Shown: positions 22,920 through 31,548 of the stretch, one piece after another
Layout: each line of letters begins with the position of its first letter
Position numbering within the stretch: position 1 is the stretch's first letter
Source of the DNA: Nitratiruptor sp. SB155-2
GTDB taxonomy: Bacteria; Campylobacterota; Campylobacteria; Campylobacterales; Nitratiruptoraceae
Direction: 5' to 3'
Assembly (NCBI RefSeq): GCF_000010325.1
Contig: NC_009662.1
Location: 1-64,000 of the forward strand
Length of the DNA: 64,000 bases
Position numbers and translations under genes: made by a program
The notes under the pieces: model-generated
Databases searched by the model: none
Seen by the model: the letters and a program-made list of their open reading frames with translations, nothing else
What the model was told of the DNA's origin: nothing

Positions 22920-23336
22920 ATGAGACGAGTAACGATATTTGTAGCTGCAATGGCTTTGATAGGAATGATGGGTTTGCAAGCGAGCGAAATGAAGTGTGGC
23001 TCTGGCATGATGCCAAAGAGTGAAACCAAAATGATGGATAAAAATGAGATGATGAATAAAAATGGAATGCATAAGTGTAATTCTGGAATGATGCAGAAGA
23101 TGCAAGAAAAAAATAGTACGAAAAATATGAATAAATGTGGTGATGGTATGATGAATATGAAACCACAAAGTATGAATATGCCTATGAAAAAAATGATGAT
23201 GGCAAAATGTGAATGTATGGAAAAGATGAAAAATATGATGAAAGAGTGTAAAGCACGTATGAAGCAGATGAAACAAGAGTCTATGCAGATGAAAGATCAA
23301 AAAATGATGAAGTGTCCTATGTGCGATAAAAAATAG
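22920..23336 (+). CDS. Exported Met/Lys/Cys-rich protein, probable metal-binding
   Basis: 138 residues, about 36 of them Met, with a signal peptide (about 1-22, cleavage near LQA-S). The mature chain holds three copies of K-C-x-x-G-M-M (residues about 25-31, 51-57 and 75-81), many M-x-x-M and MM pairs, CEC and a terminal CPMC; eight cysteines in total. Met-rich periplasmic proteins usually bind Cu(I) or Ag(I), so copper handling is the best guess. Shine-Dalgarno AAAAGGAG; a possible promoter TTGCAC-N16-TATAGG lies upstream. The next gene starts only 13 bases after its stop and may be co-transcribed. No close family recognised. Confidence 0.82.
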   Translation: MRRVTIFVAAMALIGMMGLQASEMKCGSGMMPKSETKMMDKNEMMNKNGMHKCNSGMMQKMQEKNSTKNMNKCGDGMMNMKPQSMNMPMKKMMMAKCECMEKMKNMMKECKARMKQMKQESMQMKDQKMMKCPMCDKK

Positions 23337-23349
23337 ATTGAATAGATTG

Positions 23350-23832
23350 ATGGAAAAAAGAAGAGCCTTTCTGATACTTTGCGGCGCCTCTTTCTTTGTT
23401 CCACCCGCGACTCTCTTGGCTAAAGATCAAAAAGAGACGCTCCAAGCACTCATTGAAATGCTCATCCCCTATTCAGACAAACCGCTACGAAACGCTTCTC
23501 AAAACTATATCTATTTTATTTTCACGCATCCTTCATTGAACGACAAAAAAAGGAAATTTTTGAAAAATTCTCTTCTTTGGCTCGATACATTTTCTATAGA
23601 AAAAAAGAGAAAAAGTTTCGATGCACTTGCAAATAACGAGCGACAATTCCTTCTTGAAGAGCTGCTTGAGTATAACTGGGGCAAAGAGATGATAACCCAG
23701 TACACCATTTTACTTCTGGAAGCAACACTGGGTGATCCGATCTATGGCATAAATCCGAAAGGGTTGGGATGGGAAAGAGTCGGTTTTACGCCAGGATTTC
23801 CAAGACCAAAGAGGATATATCGTGGAAGTTGA
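23350..23832 (+). CDS. Gluconate 2-dehydrogenase subunit 3-like protein
   Basis: 160 residues from ATG 23350 (a TTG at 23338 is less likely). The N-terminus KRRAFLILCGASFFVPPATLLA is a Tat-like signal. The remainder resembles the gluconate dehydrogenase small subunit: an early LQALIEMLIPYSDKP and a conserved end with GDPIYGINPKGLGWERVGFTPGFP. It would accompany the flavoprotein encoded next (11-base overlap) through the Tat system to the periplasm. The true substrate of this enzyme class in autotrophs is unknown. Confidence 0.8.
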   Translation: MEKRRAFLILCGASFFVPPATLLAKDQKETLQALIEMLIPYSDKPLRNASQNYIYFIFTHPSLNDKKRKFLKNSLLWLDTFSIEKKRKSFDALANNERQFLLEELLEYNWGKEMITQYTILLLEATLGDPIYGINPKGLGWERVGFTPGFPRPKRIYRGS

Positions 23833-25420
23833 TGTGTGTATTGTAGGCAGCGGTGCCGGAGGAGCTCCCATAGCCTACGTTTTACAGCAAGCTGGATTTG
23901 ATGTGGTGGTAGTAGAAAAAGGTCCATATATCAAAAGGGAAGATTTCAGTAAAGATGAGATCGCACTTCGAAGAGGGATATTCCGAAGCAATATCAATGA
24001 AGAGTTTCATGTCATCTATCAAAATGGTAAGCGTTACGTTGGCAAAGAGTGTGGATGGAGTTTCAATAACGGAAGCCTCGTAGGAGGCGCTACCAATTTT
24101 ATGAGTGGCTATTTTCACCAGATGCAGCCTATCGATTTTCGGTTAAAAACGGAATTTGGTGCCATAGAAGGAGCAAATATCGAGGATTGGCCCATAACAT
24201 ATGAGGATTTGAAACCCTATTATGACAAAGTTGCTCATGTTGTAGGAGTCAGTGGAGAGGGACTACCCTATCCTCCTTTGAAAGAGAATATTGCTGCACA
24301 ATGGTTTGATGAAGCGTGTCGAAAGTTAGGGATTCGTCCCGTAAAAACTCCCAGGGCCATTCTCTCTTTACCTAAAGGAGATAGAAACAGCTGCGTCTAT
24401 TCGGGATTTTGTGGAAGTTATGGCTGCAGCAGCGGCGCAAAATCGAGTTCACGAGAGGCTATGCTGCAAGATGTTAAGATATTAGATAACTCTTTTGTAT
24501 ATAAGCTTGATAGCGATGCAAAAAGGGTGCATACGCTGTACTATTTTGATCAAAAGAAAAAATCACATAAGATCCGTGCCTCAATCTTCGTTTTGGCACT
24601 TTCACCTATTGAGACGGTTAGACTGCTTTTCAATTCAAAGAATAGATACTTTCCCAATGGCCTTGCCAACAGCTCATCCCACCTTGGGAAAAACCTCATT
24701 TTCAGTGCAGGTGGGATTGGCGGAGGAGTGATGAAAAAAGAGATGATGCACGAAGATCTCTTTACGGAACTTCAAAATAGAGCTCTCTTTTTGAATAGAA
24801 GCTTGAAAGAGTGGTATGTGTATGAGAAGGGTAATCGACGGCAAAAGGGAGGAGTGATCGATTTTTTGTTTGAACATAGCAATATCATCATGCAGGCGCA
24901 AAATAGAATGTGGAACGGCAACAAGCCTCTTTGGGGTGCGCAGTTGGCGAAACGATTGGAGAAGATCAACAATGAGCGGGTAATACAGTTTGAAGTGTTC
25001 AATGACTGGCTACCTACCGATCGTTGCCACATTGGCATAGAACCGGGTTTGAAAGATAGATGGGGGATCAACGTTGCAGCTATCTATCTGGATGCCCATC
25101 CAAGAAACAGAGAAGTTGCAAACTTTTTAGGAAAAAAAGGGATAGAGGTACTGAAAAAAATGGGTGCAACATCGCTCTACTACTCTTTGAGCGATGATCC
25201 ACCCACCAACCTGGTGGCAGGTGGATGCCGATTTGGAAATGATCCTAAAAATTCTCTTCTCGATCCAACTTGCAGATCTTGGGATCTAGAGAACCTCTAC
25301 ATCAGTGATGCTTCTTTTATGCCAACTGGCGGAAGCGTTCCTTATACCTGGACCATTTATGCAAACGCCTTTCGAGTGGCTGAGAATGTCAAAAAGCAAT
25401 TACGAAAGAGCATAAACTAA
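23822..25420 (+). CDS. GMC-family oxidoreductase (gluconate 2-dehydrogenase flavoprotein-like)
   Basis: 532 residues from GTG 23822. FAD-binding GSGAGGAPIAYVLQQAG (9-25), then GGATNFMSGYFHQM and the RNSCVYSGFCGSYGCSSGAK cysteine motif typical of membrane-type GMC dehydrogenases; the C-terminus has the GMC_oxred_C pattern with NLYISDASFMPTGGSVPYTWTIYANA. It oxidises an alcohol or sugar acid, passing electrons to a cytochrome. Normally a cytochrome c subunit follows, but none is present here. No signal peptide of its own, in line with co-export with the Tat-bearing small subunit. Confidence 0.85.
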   Translation: MEVDVCIVGSGAGGAPIAYVLQQAGFDVVVVEKGPYIKREDFSKDEIALRRGIFRSNINEEFHVIYQNGKRYVGKECGWSFNNGSLVGGATNFMSGYFHQMQPIDFRLKTEFGAIEGANIEDWPITYEDLKPYYDKVAHVVGVSGEGLPYPPLKENIAAQWFDEACRKLGIRPVKTPRAILSLPKGDRNSCVYSGFCGSYGCSSGAKSSSREAMLQDVKILDNSFVYKLDSDAKRVHTLYYFDQKKKSHKIRASIFVLALSPIETVRLLFNSKNRYFPNGLANSSSHLGKNLIFSAGGIGGGVMKKEMMHEDLFTELQNRALFLNRSLKEWYVYEKGNRRQKGGVIDFLFEHSNIIMQAQNRMWNGNKPLWGAQLAKRLEKINNERVIQFEVFNDWLPTDRCHIGIEPGLKDRWGINVAAIYLDAHPRNREVANFLGKKGIEVLKKMGATSLYYSLSDDPPTNLVAGGCRFGNDPKNSLLDPTCRSWDLENLYISDASFMPTGGSVPYTWTIYANAFRVAENVKKQLRKSIN

Positions 25421-25446
25421 AAAAGTTTTACAAATCAAACTTTTTT
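25419..25446. terminator. Bidirectional terminator between GMC and zinc-type permease genes
   Basis: AAAAAAGTTT (25419-25428), eight-base loop, AAACTTTTTT (25437-25446). The A-run/stem/T-run arrangement can act on both converging transcripts. Confidence 0.75.
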
Positions 25447-26192
25447 GCTGTATCTATCGAGCGCACTATGACAAAAATGAGTGAAAAAAGAACAACGCAA
25501 AAGATAATGGCATAGCCTGTTGGTAGATCCAAAAAATATGAAAAAAGTAAGGCTACAATAGTTGCAAGAGTGCCAAAAGTCCAGGCAAAAAGAAGTTTTG
25601 GTACCTTTTTTTGAACCATTGCTGCGTATGCCGGAGCGATAAGCAAAGCAAAAACCACTAAAACTCCTGCATTTTGTACCGATGAGGTGACTGTGATGGC
25701 CAGCATCGAAAAAAAAAGAATCTCTTTTGGTAGACCTGTCAGTTTAGGATAGACAAAAAACATCACAAGGGCTACAAAAGTATATATCAAAGCGGCTTTG
25801 CCTACATTTTTTGGCATGGTAAACAAAATATCGGTAGCACTCATTTTGTTAAACAGCTCCACCCCCTCGCTGCTTTGGGCTAAGATCAGCATAATAGACG
25901 AGATTCCAAGGGCGTATAAAAGAGCGATAAATGCTTCAATAAAGGCTACTTTTTTCGTAGCAATCGCTATGATTATACCTGCACCGAGTGCGAAGAGAAA
26001 TACAAGAGGGGTTTGGTAGGCTCCATCCAAAAAGGCTAAGCTTATGGCCATTCCGACAGCAGCAATCTGCCCAATAGCAAGGTCGGTAAATATAACTCCT
26101 CGTTTAATAATCTCAATCCCAAAAACGGCGTGAATAAAAACGAGCAAAATGGCCAGCACAAAGGCTGGCCAAAGAATTGTTAACGCTGACAT
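25428..26192 (-). CDS. znuB: Zinc/manganese-type ABC transporter permease
   Basis: 254 residues with about eight hydrophobic helices. ABC-3 family features include GIEIIKRGVIFTDLAIGQIAAVG near the N-terminus (conserved FxDLAIGQ-like loop) and SSVQNAGVLVVFALLIAPAYAA. It moves Zn2+ or Mn2+ inward with a binding protein (gene overlaps by 13 bases). The usual ATPase ZnuC is not encoded here and must come from elsewhere. The substrate is inferred as zinc from the neighbours. Confidence 0.85.
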   Translation of the reverse strand: MSALTILWPAFVLAILLVFIHAVFGIEIIKRGVIFTDLAIGQIAAVGMAISLAFLDGAYQTPLVFLFALGAGIIIAIATKKVAFIEAFIALLYALGISSIMLILAQSSEGVELFNKMSATDILFTMPKNVGKAALIYTFVALVMFFVYPKLTGLPKEILFFSMLAITVTSSVQNAGVLVVFALLIAPAYAAMVQKKVPKLLFAWTFGTLATIVALLFSYFLDLPTGYAIIFCVVLFSLIFVIVRSIDTAKKFDL

Positions 26193-27061
26193 AATCTTTT
26201 CTCATAGATGAGGTAGAAGTTTTCCAAACTATCGGCACCCGGCACTGCACCTATATCGTGAGGAAGTATAACAACTCTTGCTCCCGTTTTTGCTGCAATG
26301 TAGTTAGCTGTCTTTTTTTCGTGGTATGGGTCTTGCAAAATGGTTTTGACATTTTCTTGCTTCATAAGAGCAATGAGTTTTAAGGTATGTTTCGAGCTTG
26401 GAGTGATGCCAGGAAGGGATTCAATGGTTCCAACGCTCACAATTTTGTAGCGATTTAGAAAATAGTTGTAAAGCTGATGATACTGTACAACTTTCAATCC
26501 TTTGCATGGAGCCATTTTTGCGTCATACTCTTGTAAAAAACTCTTCCAGTGTTGTAAAAAAGAGGCAAGATTTTTTTCATACTCTTTAGCATGGAGTGAA
26601 TCAATCTTTTGCAGTCTTGATGCTACTAGCATCGCAATCGGGATGATATTGTGCGGGTCCGTATTGAAGTGCGGGTTGCCTTGGGGGTGGATATCGCCAT
26701 AAGCTCTGGAGACTGCTTTTGGTTTATTGATGAGCTCTATAACCTGGCTGGCATCGACAAATCCAAGACGACCCGGATTTATTTTGCCGTTGTTTGCGCT
26801 TGTCAAGAGTGGTGGAAGCCAGCCGATTTCAAGTCCGGCTCCATTGATAACAAGCATATGGGCTCGGCTCAGTTTCCCTATCAATGAGGGTTTTGGCACG
26901 ACAAAATGGGGATCGTATTTAGGAGTGGCTAATACGTTTACTTTGACATATTTGCCCCCCACTCTTTTGACAATTTCACCAAGATAGCCATAGGTTGCAA
27001 CTACATCTACTTTTGCAAAGACTCCTGTAAAAATTAAAAGTATTAAAACTATTTTTCTCAT
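26180..27061 (-). CDS. znuA: Metal ABC transporter substrate-binding protein (ZnuA-like)
   Basis: 293 residues from ATG 27061, with AAAGGAT upstream. Signal peptide about 1-16. Metal-ligand histidines of the ZnuA fold are visible: KYDPHFVVPKPSLIGKL near residue 50, GNPHFNTDPHN near 127, and VQYHQLYNY near 190. A long His-rich loop, seen in many ZnuA proteins, is not present. It delivers the metal to the permease encoded next. Start codon lies 11 bases after the stop of the outer-membrane protein gene, indicating co-transcription. Confidence 0.87.
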   Translation of the reverse strand: MRKIVLILLIFTGVFAKVDVVATYGYLGEIVKRVGGKYVKVNVLATPKYDPHFVVPKPSLIGKLSRAHMLVINGAGLEIGWLPPLLTSANNGKINPGRLGFVDASQVIELINKPKAVSRAYGDIHPQGNPHFNTDPHNIIPIAMLVASRLQKIDSLHAKEYEKNLASFLQHWKSFLQEYDAKMAPCKGLKVVQYHQLYNYFLNRYKIVSVGTIESLPGITPSSKHTLKLIALMKQENVKTILQDPYHEKKTANYIAAKTGARVVILPHDIGAVPGADSLENFYLIYEKRLCQR

Positions 27062-27071
27062 TATGTATCCT

Positions 27072-28298
27072 TTAAAATGCATGTGCGCCGTGAGCGCCAG
27101 CTTCAATGTTGATCGAAAAGATTATCTCATTGATATCTTTTCTGACACCACCAATCATTTTGGACCGATCATGGCTATATTGGAGCCGAAGACGAGACAT
27201 CTCAAAGGGTTTATACTCTATCATTGCGGTATAACGATCAAGATCATCCGGTTGATTGTCGCTATTTTTAAAGAGTGTATCGTATCGAACGCCACAGCTA
27301 TAGTTTCTGTTGATCTGATAGACAAGCTGAGTATAAAGACCGGCTTGTGTTGTTGCATCTTCTTTATAGCGCCATAAAGCTTCACTTTGCCATGTCAAAA
27401 AGCTGTAGGCATCGAGATAGGTTCTGGTAGTCAGATCCAAACCATAGATATCTGTCTCTTTATTCTCTATATGTTTCCCATGGGCGATGCTGGCTCCTGC
27501 CAAGAGAGTTGTATCACTTACATCTGTACTCGTTTTGATATAACCAACATAGAGATTGTTTTTTTCACCATATCCAAAGCTTCTCTCGTTACTTCCTTGC
27601 ATAGCCTCAATTCCAAACATGAGATACGTATCAGTCGGAGCTATCCACTGCAGTTGAATACCAGCATCGTTGATACCATCAGTGCCCAGCATCGCTTTAT
27701 AAACAAGTGGCTGGGTATCAAAGTGCCAGCTGTGTTGATGTTTGGCGTTGATGCGACCAAAGTCACTTCTGAATTTTCCGGCTTTCACTCTAAGATTGTA
27801 TGGCAGGCTTCTTGTTGTTACAAACGCCTCTTCTATCTCAAACTCATCGGGATGCAGATGAAAGATAGCAAATGCATCCAAATATGGATCCACTGCCGAG
27901 TGGAGTGCCAGTTCAGCATAGTTGAAATTAAATCCTCTGTTTTTGTTAAATGCCAGATCCTCCTCTTCTGCCTTCTTGATAAATCCAGGAATGGAATAGC
28001 CTTCATACTCTGAGTTTTTCACATCTCTTGCAACTGCCGAAGCATTTAAAATAAAAGCGATATCCGGCAAGAAATTCGTTTGGTTGAATGCAGCCGTAGT
28101 ATTAGTGGCTTGTTCTATTTTTGCTTTGAGCTCTTCAAGTTGTCGATTTTTATCTTTTGCTTCAAGTGCGTCCAAGCGTTTTTGCAACTGCTCAATCACT
28201 TTTTGCTGTTTGGATACGATTTTTTTGAGCTCTTCAACTTCTGTTTGGGCAAAAAGCACAGATGTAAGAGCAATAGAGCCTAAAAGAAATTTTTTCAT
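27072..28298 (-). CDS. Outer-membrane beta-barrel protein of the metal-uptake operon
   Basis: 408 residues. Signal peptide 1-17 (cleavage after LFA), then a coiled coil with heptads at about 20-65 (VEELKKIVSKQQKVIEQLQKR...), then a barrel domain of alternating amphipathic strands to the end, including VKAGKFRSDFGRINAKHQHSWHF and RLRLQYSHDR. The coiled coil plus porin-type barrel resembles OprP/OprO-like or OmpM-like outer-membrane proteins. His-rich ends (HLHPDEFEIEE; GAHGAHAF) hint at metal. Because it heads an operon with ZnuA and ZnuB, an outer-membrane zinc channel is the most likely role; not a TonB plug-type receptor. Confidence 0.75.
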   Translation of the reverse strand: MKKFLLGSIALTSVLFAQTEVEELKKIVSKQQKVIEQLQKRLDALEAKDKNRQLEELKAKIEQATNTTAAFNQTNFLPDIAFILNASAVARDVKNSEYEGYSIPGFIKKAEEEDLAFNKNRGFNFNYAELALHSAVDPYLDAFAIFHLHPDEFEIEEAFVTTRSLPYNLRVKAGKFRSDFGRINAKHQHSWHFDTQPLVYKAMLGTDGINDAGIQLQWIAPTDTYLMFGIEAMQGSNERSFGYGEKNNLYVGYIKTSTDVSDTTLLAGASIAHGKHIENKETDIYGLDLTTRTYLDAYSFLTWQSEALWRYKEDATTQAGLYTQLVYQINRNYSCGVRYDTLFKNSDNQPDDLDRYTAMIEYKPFEMSRLRLQYSHDRSKMIGGVRKDINEIIFSINIEAGAHGAHAF

Positions 28299-28342
28299 AC
28301 TACTCTCCTCTATATGATTTTAAAAATAATAATGTGAATAGT

Positions 28343-28618
28343 TTAGAGCATTACAGGTGGAGAGCGAACTTTTAGAAGAGTGGGTCTATTTGATAGCTTT
28401 AGAGTAAGAAGCGTTCTTACAGGTAAAAAAGGGACTGTTTCAATATCTATAATTTGGCAAGATATCGGGGTGTCACCACTTGAGATATTGGATTGCAACA
28501 CGCAAACAGGACAGTTGTTATGGGGTTTGAGGTCATCGTGGTGATGGAAGACTCCAAGGAGGGTTGCAACTAATAGAGTAATACTAATAAATTTTTTTAC
28601 TATGAGTCTTTTTTTCAT
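28343..28618 (-). CDS. Small exported His/Cys protein upstream of the zinc operon
   Basis: 91 residues from ATG 28618. One N-terminal hydrophobic stretch (about 9-22) may be a signal or anchor, followed by FHHHDDLKPHNNCPVCVLQ, a dense cluster of His and a CPVC pair that looks like a metal site. A stop 44 bases before the outer-membrane barrel gene places it first in the zinc-type operon. Similar short proteins next to zinc transporters have been called zinc chaperones; I use that only as a hint. Start is uncertain (GTG 28636 also possible). Confidence 0.6.
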   Translation of the reverse strand: MKKRLIVKKFISITLLVATLLGVFHHHDDLKPHNNCPVCVLQSNISSGDTPISCQIIDIETVPFLPVRTLLTLKLSNRPTLLKVRSPPVML

Positions 28619-28648
28619 TTGGAGAAATTGTAGCACAAACTAAAGAGT

Positions 28649-28720
28649 TGACTAAACAGGCTCGACGAAGAGCAAATTTTTATCTATTACAATTTGCAGC
28701 TGTTTCGCCTTGTTTAGTCA
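28649..28720. repeat. Inverted-repeat element, copy A (72 bp)
   Basis: Terminal inverted repeats TGACTAAACA (28649-28658) and TGTTTAGTCA (28711-28720). Interior arms AGCAAATTTTT and AATTTGCAG extend the imperfect stem. It lies between the end of the arsenic operon and the zinc-type operon. The same end motif and AGCAAATT interior occur in copies at 53347-53434 and 54390-54542. Confidence 0.7.
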
Positions 28721-28725
28721 CTATT

Positions 28726-29979
28726 TTACAATAGGCCAAGCAGCGCTACTGCTAAAACGGGAGGTGTTATGACCAGTCCCACTTTCATATACTCTCCCCA
28801 GCCAATTTTTACGCCTTTGTTAGCCAAAACATGCAGCCAAAGAAGCGTAGCGAGTGAGCCAATAGGTGTCATTTTCGGTCCAAGGTTGCATCCAAGAATA
28901 TTCGCATAGGCTAGGTGCTGGGCGTTTGCTTGGTCCAGTGCTATATCCATCACCATAACTGTTGGCATATTGTTCATCACTGAACTAAGAAGAGCCGATA
29001 AGAATCCTGTACCGTATACTGCATGGGTTTGGCTCATATCTTGCAAAGCCACAATTATCTTTGCTATCTCATCGGTGAGTCCAGCGTTTTTGAGTCCAAA
29101 AACCACTACATAGAGTCCTATACTAAACCATACCACCTGCCAAGGGGCGATTTTGAGTGTCATGAGAGGTTTGACTGCTTTGAAGTGCGCTCCAAGCGCC
29201 AAAAAGACCAAAGCACCTCCCAAAGCGAAGATTGAGACTGGAATGTGGTAGATATCTCCAATGAAGTAGCCAACAAGAAGTAGACCTAAAAAGAGCCAGC
29301 TGAGCATAAACATCGTTTGGTTTTTGATAACACTTGATGGATCTTTTAGCAGCGTTGTATCCACCTTTTTTGGAATGCTTTTACGAAAATAGACGTAAAG
29401 CACCACAATTGAGGCAATAATACTTAAAAGATTTGGCAAAAACATCGCTTTTGCATACTCCCAAAAGCCGATACCAAAATAGTCAGCCGTAACGATATTG
29501 GTGAGATTGGAAATCACGAGCGGATTGGAAGCGCTGTCTCCTATAAATCCGCCAGCCATAACAAAAGCAAAAAGTGCTTTTTGATCAAGTTTTAGTATTC
29601 GCATCTTTGATAGCAAAATAGGCGTCAAAATCAAGGCTGCCCCGTCATTGGCAAAAAGGGCGGCGACTATTGCTCCAAGAATCAAAGAGTAGATAAACAA
29701 CTTTGTGCCACTTCCGCCACTCAGCTTTGCCATCTTCAGTGCTGCCCACTCAAAAAAACCGATTTCATCCAAAACCATCGATAAAATGATGATACCAATA
29801 AAGGCTAACGTTGCATCCCAAACAATTCTGACAACCTCTACCACATCACCCCAGCTTACAACGCCAAGCAAAAGTGCAGCTACCGCTCCGAGCATTGCCG
29901 TTGTACCAATCTGTAGCCCCTTTGGCTGCCAGATTATGAGGATTAAAACGACCAAAAAAAGAGTGATTGCAGTAATCAT
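28726..29979 (-). CDS. arsB: Arsenite efflux permease (ArsB-type ion transporter)
   Basis: 417 residues, 10-12 hydrophobic helices, ArsB/NhaD ion-transporter superfamily. Conserved stretches include ALFANDGAALILTPILL near 108, GFIGDSASNPLVISNLTNIV near 147, and a matching C-terminal SSVMNNMPTVMVMDIAL. Other family members carry anions or Na+/H+, but the operon with ArsR and ArsC makes arsenite efflux the likely role. It overlaps the preceding arsP-like gene by four bases and is the last gene before repeat element A. Confidence 0.9.
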   Translation of the reverse strand: MITAITLFLVVLILIIWQPKGLQIGTTAMLGAVAALLLGVVSWGDVVEVVRIVWDATLAFIGIIILSMVLDEIGFFEWAALKMAKLSGGSGTKLFIYSLILGAIVAALFANDGAALILTPILLSKMRILKLDQKALFAFVMAGGFIGDSASNPLVISNLTNIVTADYFGIGFWEYAKAMFLPNLLSIIASIVVLYVYFRKSIPKKVDTTLLKDPSSVIKNQTMFMLSWLFLGLLLVGYFIGDIYHIPVSIFALGGALVFLALGAHFKAVKPLMTLKIAPWQVVWFSIGLYVVVFGLKNAGLTDEIAKIIVALQDMSQTHAVYGTGFLSALLSSVMNNMPTVMVMDIALDQANAQHLAYANILGCNLGPKMTPIGSLATLLWLHVLANKGVKIGWGEYMKVGLVITPPVLAVALLGLL

Positions 29980-30920
29980 GACAAAATCCAGTTAAAAAGA
30001 TATCCGATGATCATGATACCAACGCTTACTACCCCAAAAAAGATAGCAAGCAGTCTTGTGCTCATGATCTTTTTCAAAATCATCGCTTCTGGTAGACTCA
30101 GAGCCGTAATGGCCATCATAAAGCTTAGAGCCGTTCCAAGACTCATGCCCTTGTCCACCAAAACTTCAATCAAAGGTAAAACCCCAGCAGCATTGGAGTA
30201 CATCGGAACGCCAAGAAGGGTTGCCAAAGGCACGGCATACCATGCGTCTTTCCCGGCAAGCTGGACAATTAAGTCAGTCGGAACGTATCCGTGGATAAAT
30301 CCTCCGATTGCTACCGCAATCACTACATAGGCCCATATTTTTTTGAGCAGATCCATTGTATGATACCGGGCCTCTATGGCTCTATCTTTCAATGGAAGTG
30401 GCACCGCCTCGAAAGCTTCGGCATTCATTGGTTTTGGTTTGATCAAAATCTCATCTTCCAGATCCATTTTTCCAATAATAATTCCGGCCAGTATCGCAAC
30501 CAAAAGGCCAAATCCGATATACAGAGCCGTTATTTTCCACCCAAATAGAGCAAACAGCAAGGCGATAGCAATCTCATTGTTCATAGGAGCGGAGATAAGA
30601 TAGCTAAAGGTGATGCCAAGTGGAATTCTTGCTTGCAAAAAACCTAAAAAAAGCGGAATGGCGCTGCAGCTGCAAAATGGCGTGATAATGCCAAAGAGCG
30701 CTGCTAAAACGTGGCCTACAAGAGGGTGCTTTGTAGCCAGATAGTCCCGTACCCGCTCAATTGGAAAATAACTTCTTATAAGGGTAATCAAAAAGATAAT
30801 GACTACCAATAGGGTAAAAATCTTTACCGTATCATAAATAAAAAAATCAAAGGCGTCGGCAAGTTTGCCAGAAAGCCCAAGCCACTGATAAACCAGGGTA
30901 TCAACGAAGTTTTTCCACAT
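29976..30920 (-). CDS. ArsP-type permease (DUF318)
   Basis: 314 residues with about eight hydrophobic helices. The hallmark GIITPFCSCSAIPLFLGFL near residue 80 with its Cys-Ser-Cys-Ser motif identifies the DUF318 permease family; Campylobacter ArsP exports trivalent organoarsenicals. A second repeat half has LATLLGVPMYSNAAGVLPL. Placement between the small redox protein and ArsB supports an arsenic role. Confidence 0.83.
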   Translation of the reverse strand: MWKNFVDTLVYQWLGLSGKLADAFDFFIYDTVKIFTLLVVIIFLITLIRSYFPIERVRDYLATKHPLVGHVLAALFGIITPFCSCSAIPLFLGFLQARIPLGITFSYLISAPMNNEIAIALLFALFGWKITALYIGFGLLVAILAGIIIGKMDLEDEILIKPKPMNAEAFEAVPLPLKDRAIEARYHTMDLLKKIWAYVVIAVAIGGFIHGYVPTDLIVQLAGKDAWYAVPLATLLGVPMYSNAAGVLPLIEVLVDKGMSLGTALSFMMAITALSLPEAMILKKIMSTRLLAIFFGVVSVGIMIIGYLFNWILS

Positions 30921-30922
30921 GG

Positions 30923-31153
30923 TTAGTCTAAAAGTTTTTCGATTTGCTCAGGTGTAAGAAGCTTACCTGTGCTGACAACCTTCTCATCGATCACAAGCCC
31001 TGGTGTACTCATCACCCCATAGTTCATAATCTCGTTGATATCCTCAACCTTTTCGATCTGAGCAAATATCCCTTTGTTCGCAACAGCTTTTTTGACATTC
31101 TCTTCCAGCGCTTTACATTTTGCGCAACCAGTTCCAAGTATCTTTATTGTCAT
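30923..31153 (-). CDS. Small thioredoxin-fold redox protein
   Basis: 76 residues. The redox pair Cys10/Cys13 in GTGCAKC and the cis-Pro segment MSTPGLVIDEKVV match the redox-active disulfide protein 2 (thioredoxin_3) family. These are often found beside ArsP-type permeases. It could recycle the arsenate reductase encoded upstream or supply the thiols for arsenical handling. Start overlaps the arsC stop by four bases. Confidence 0.85.
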   Translation of the reverse strand: MTIKILGTGCAKCKALEENVKKAVANKGIFAQIEKVEDINEIMNYGVMSTPGLVIDEKVVSTGKLLTPEQIEKLLD

Positions 31154-31548
31154 GCGAGCTCCTTTTGTATGATTGGGAATAGTCTTTGTTTCATCTCTTT
31201 GGCCAAATCTTCAAAAGCTTCATAGGGCTTGCCGTCCGGATCTTCAAATCCAACATGTACAACTTTTGTTTTTTTGGGAAAAACCGGACAGGACTCTTTT
31301 GCATTGTCACATACAGTCATTACAAGATCAAAATCCTCATCCATAACCTCATCGATCGATTTTGAGTGGTAGCTATCTCTCCAGGCTTCCTCTTTTTGAA
31401 GCACTTTTTTGGCGTTAGCATTCACCTTGCCGCTTGGCTTGCTGCCGGCACTTTTGGCTTCGACATTTTCAAAATATCTGTTGATGAGCCCTTCGGCCAG
31501 AATGGATCGACAACTGTTTCCTGTGCATAAAATCAAGACCTTTTTCAT
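31150..31548 (-). CDS. arsC: Arsenate reductase, thioredoxin-coupled type
   Basis: 132 residues from ATG 31548. Low-molecular-weight phosphatase fold with the P-loop CTGNSCRS (Cys8, Cys13) and the later redox cysteines 80 and 87 in TVCDNAKESCPVF, the arrangement of Staphylococcus-type ArsC (Cys10, 15, 82, 89). It reduces arsenate to arsenite for export. It overlaps the regulator gene by four bases. Confidence 0.93.
   Translation of the reverse strand: MKKVLILCTGNSCRSILAEGLINRYFENVEAKSAGSKPSGKVNANAKKVLQKEEAWRDSYHSKSIDEVMDEDFDLVMTVCDNAKESCPVFPKKTKVVHVGFEDPDGKPYEAFEDLAKEMKQRLFPIIQKELA

Noticed and set aside
22446-23300. Long His/Phe-rich minus-strand reading frame opposite the Met-rich gene
   Set aside because: It is the antisense image of ATG-rich Met codons (CAT = His) plus part of modA; no ribosome site and implausible composition.
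27387-28013. Plus-strand frame of 208 codons opposite the outer-membrane barrel gene
   Set aside because: Antisense shadow; the minus-strand protein has a signal peptide and coherent barrel pattern.
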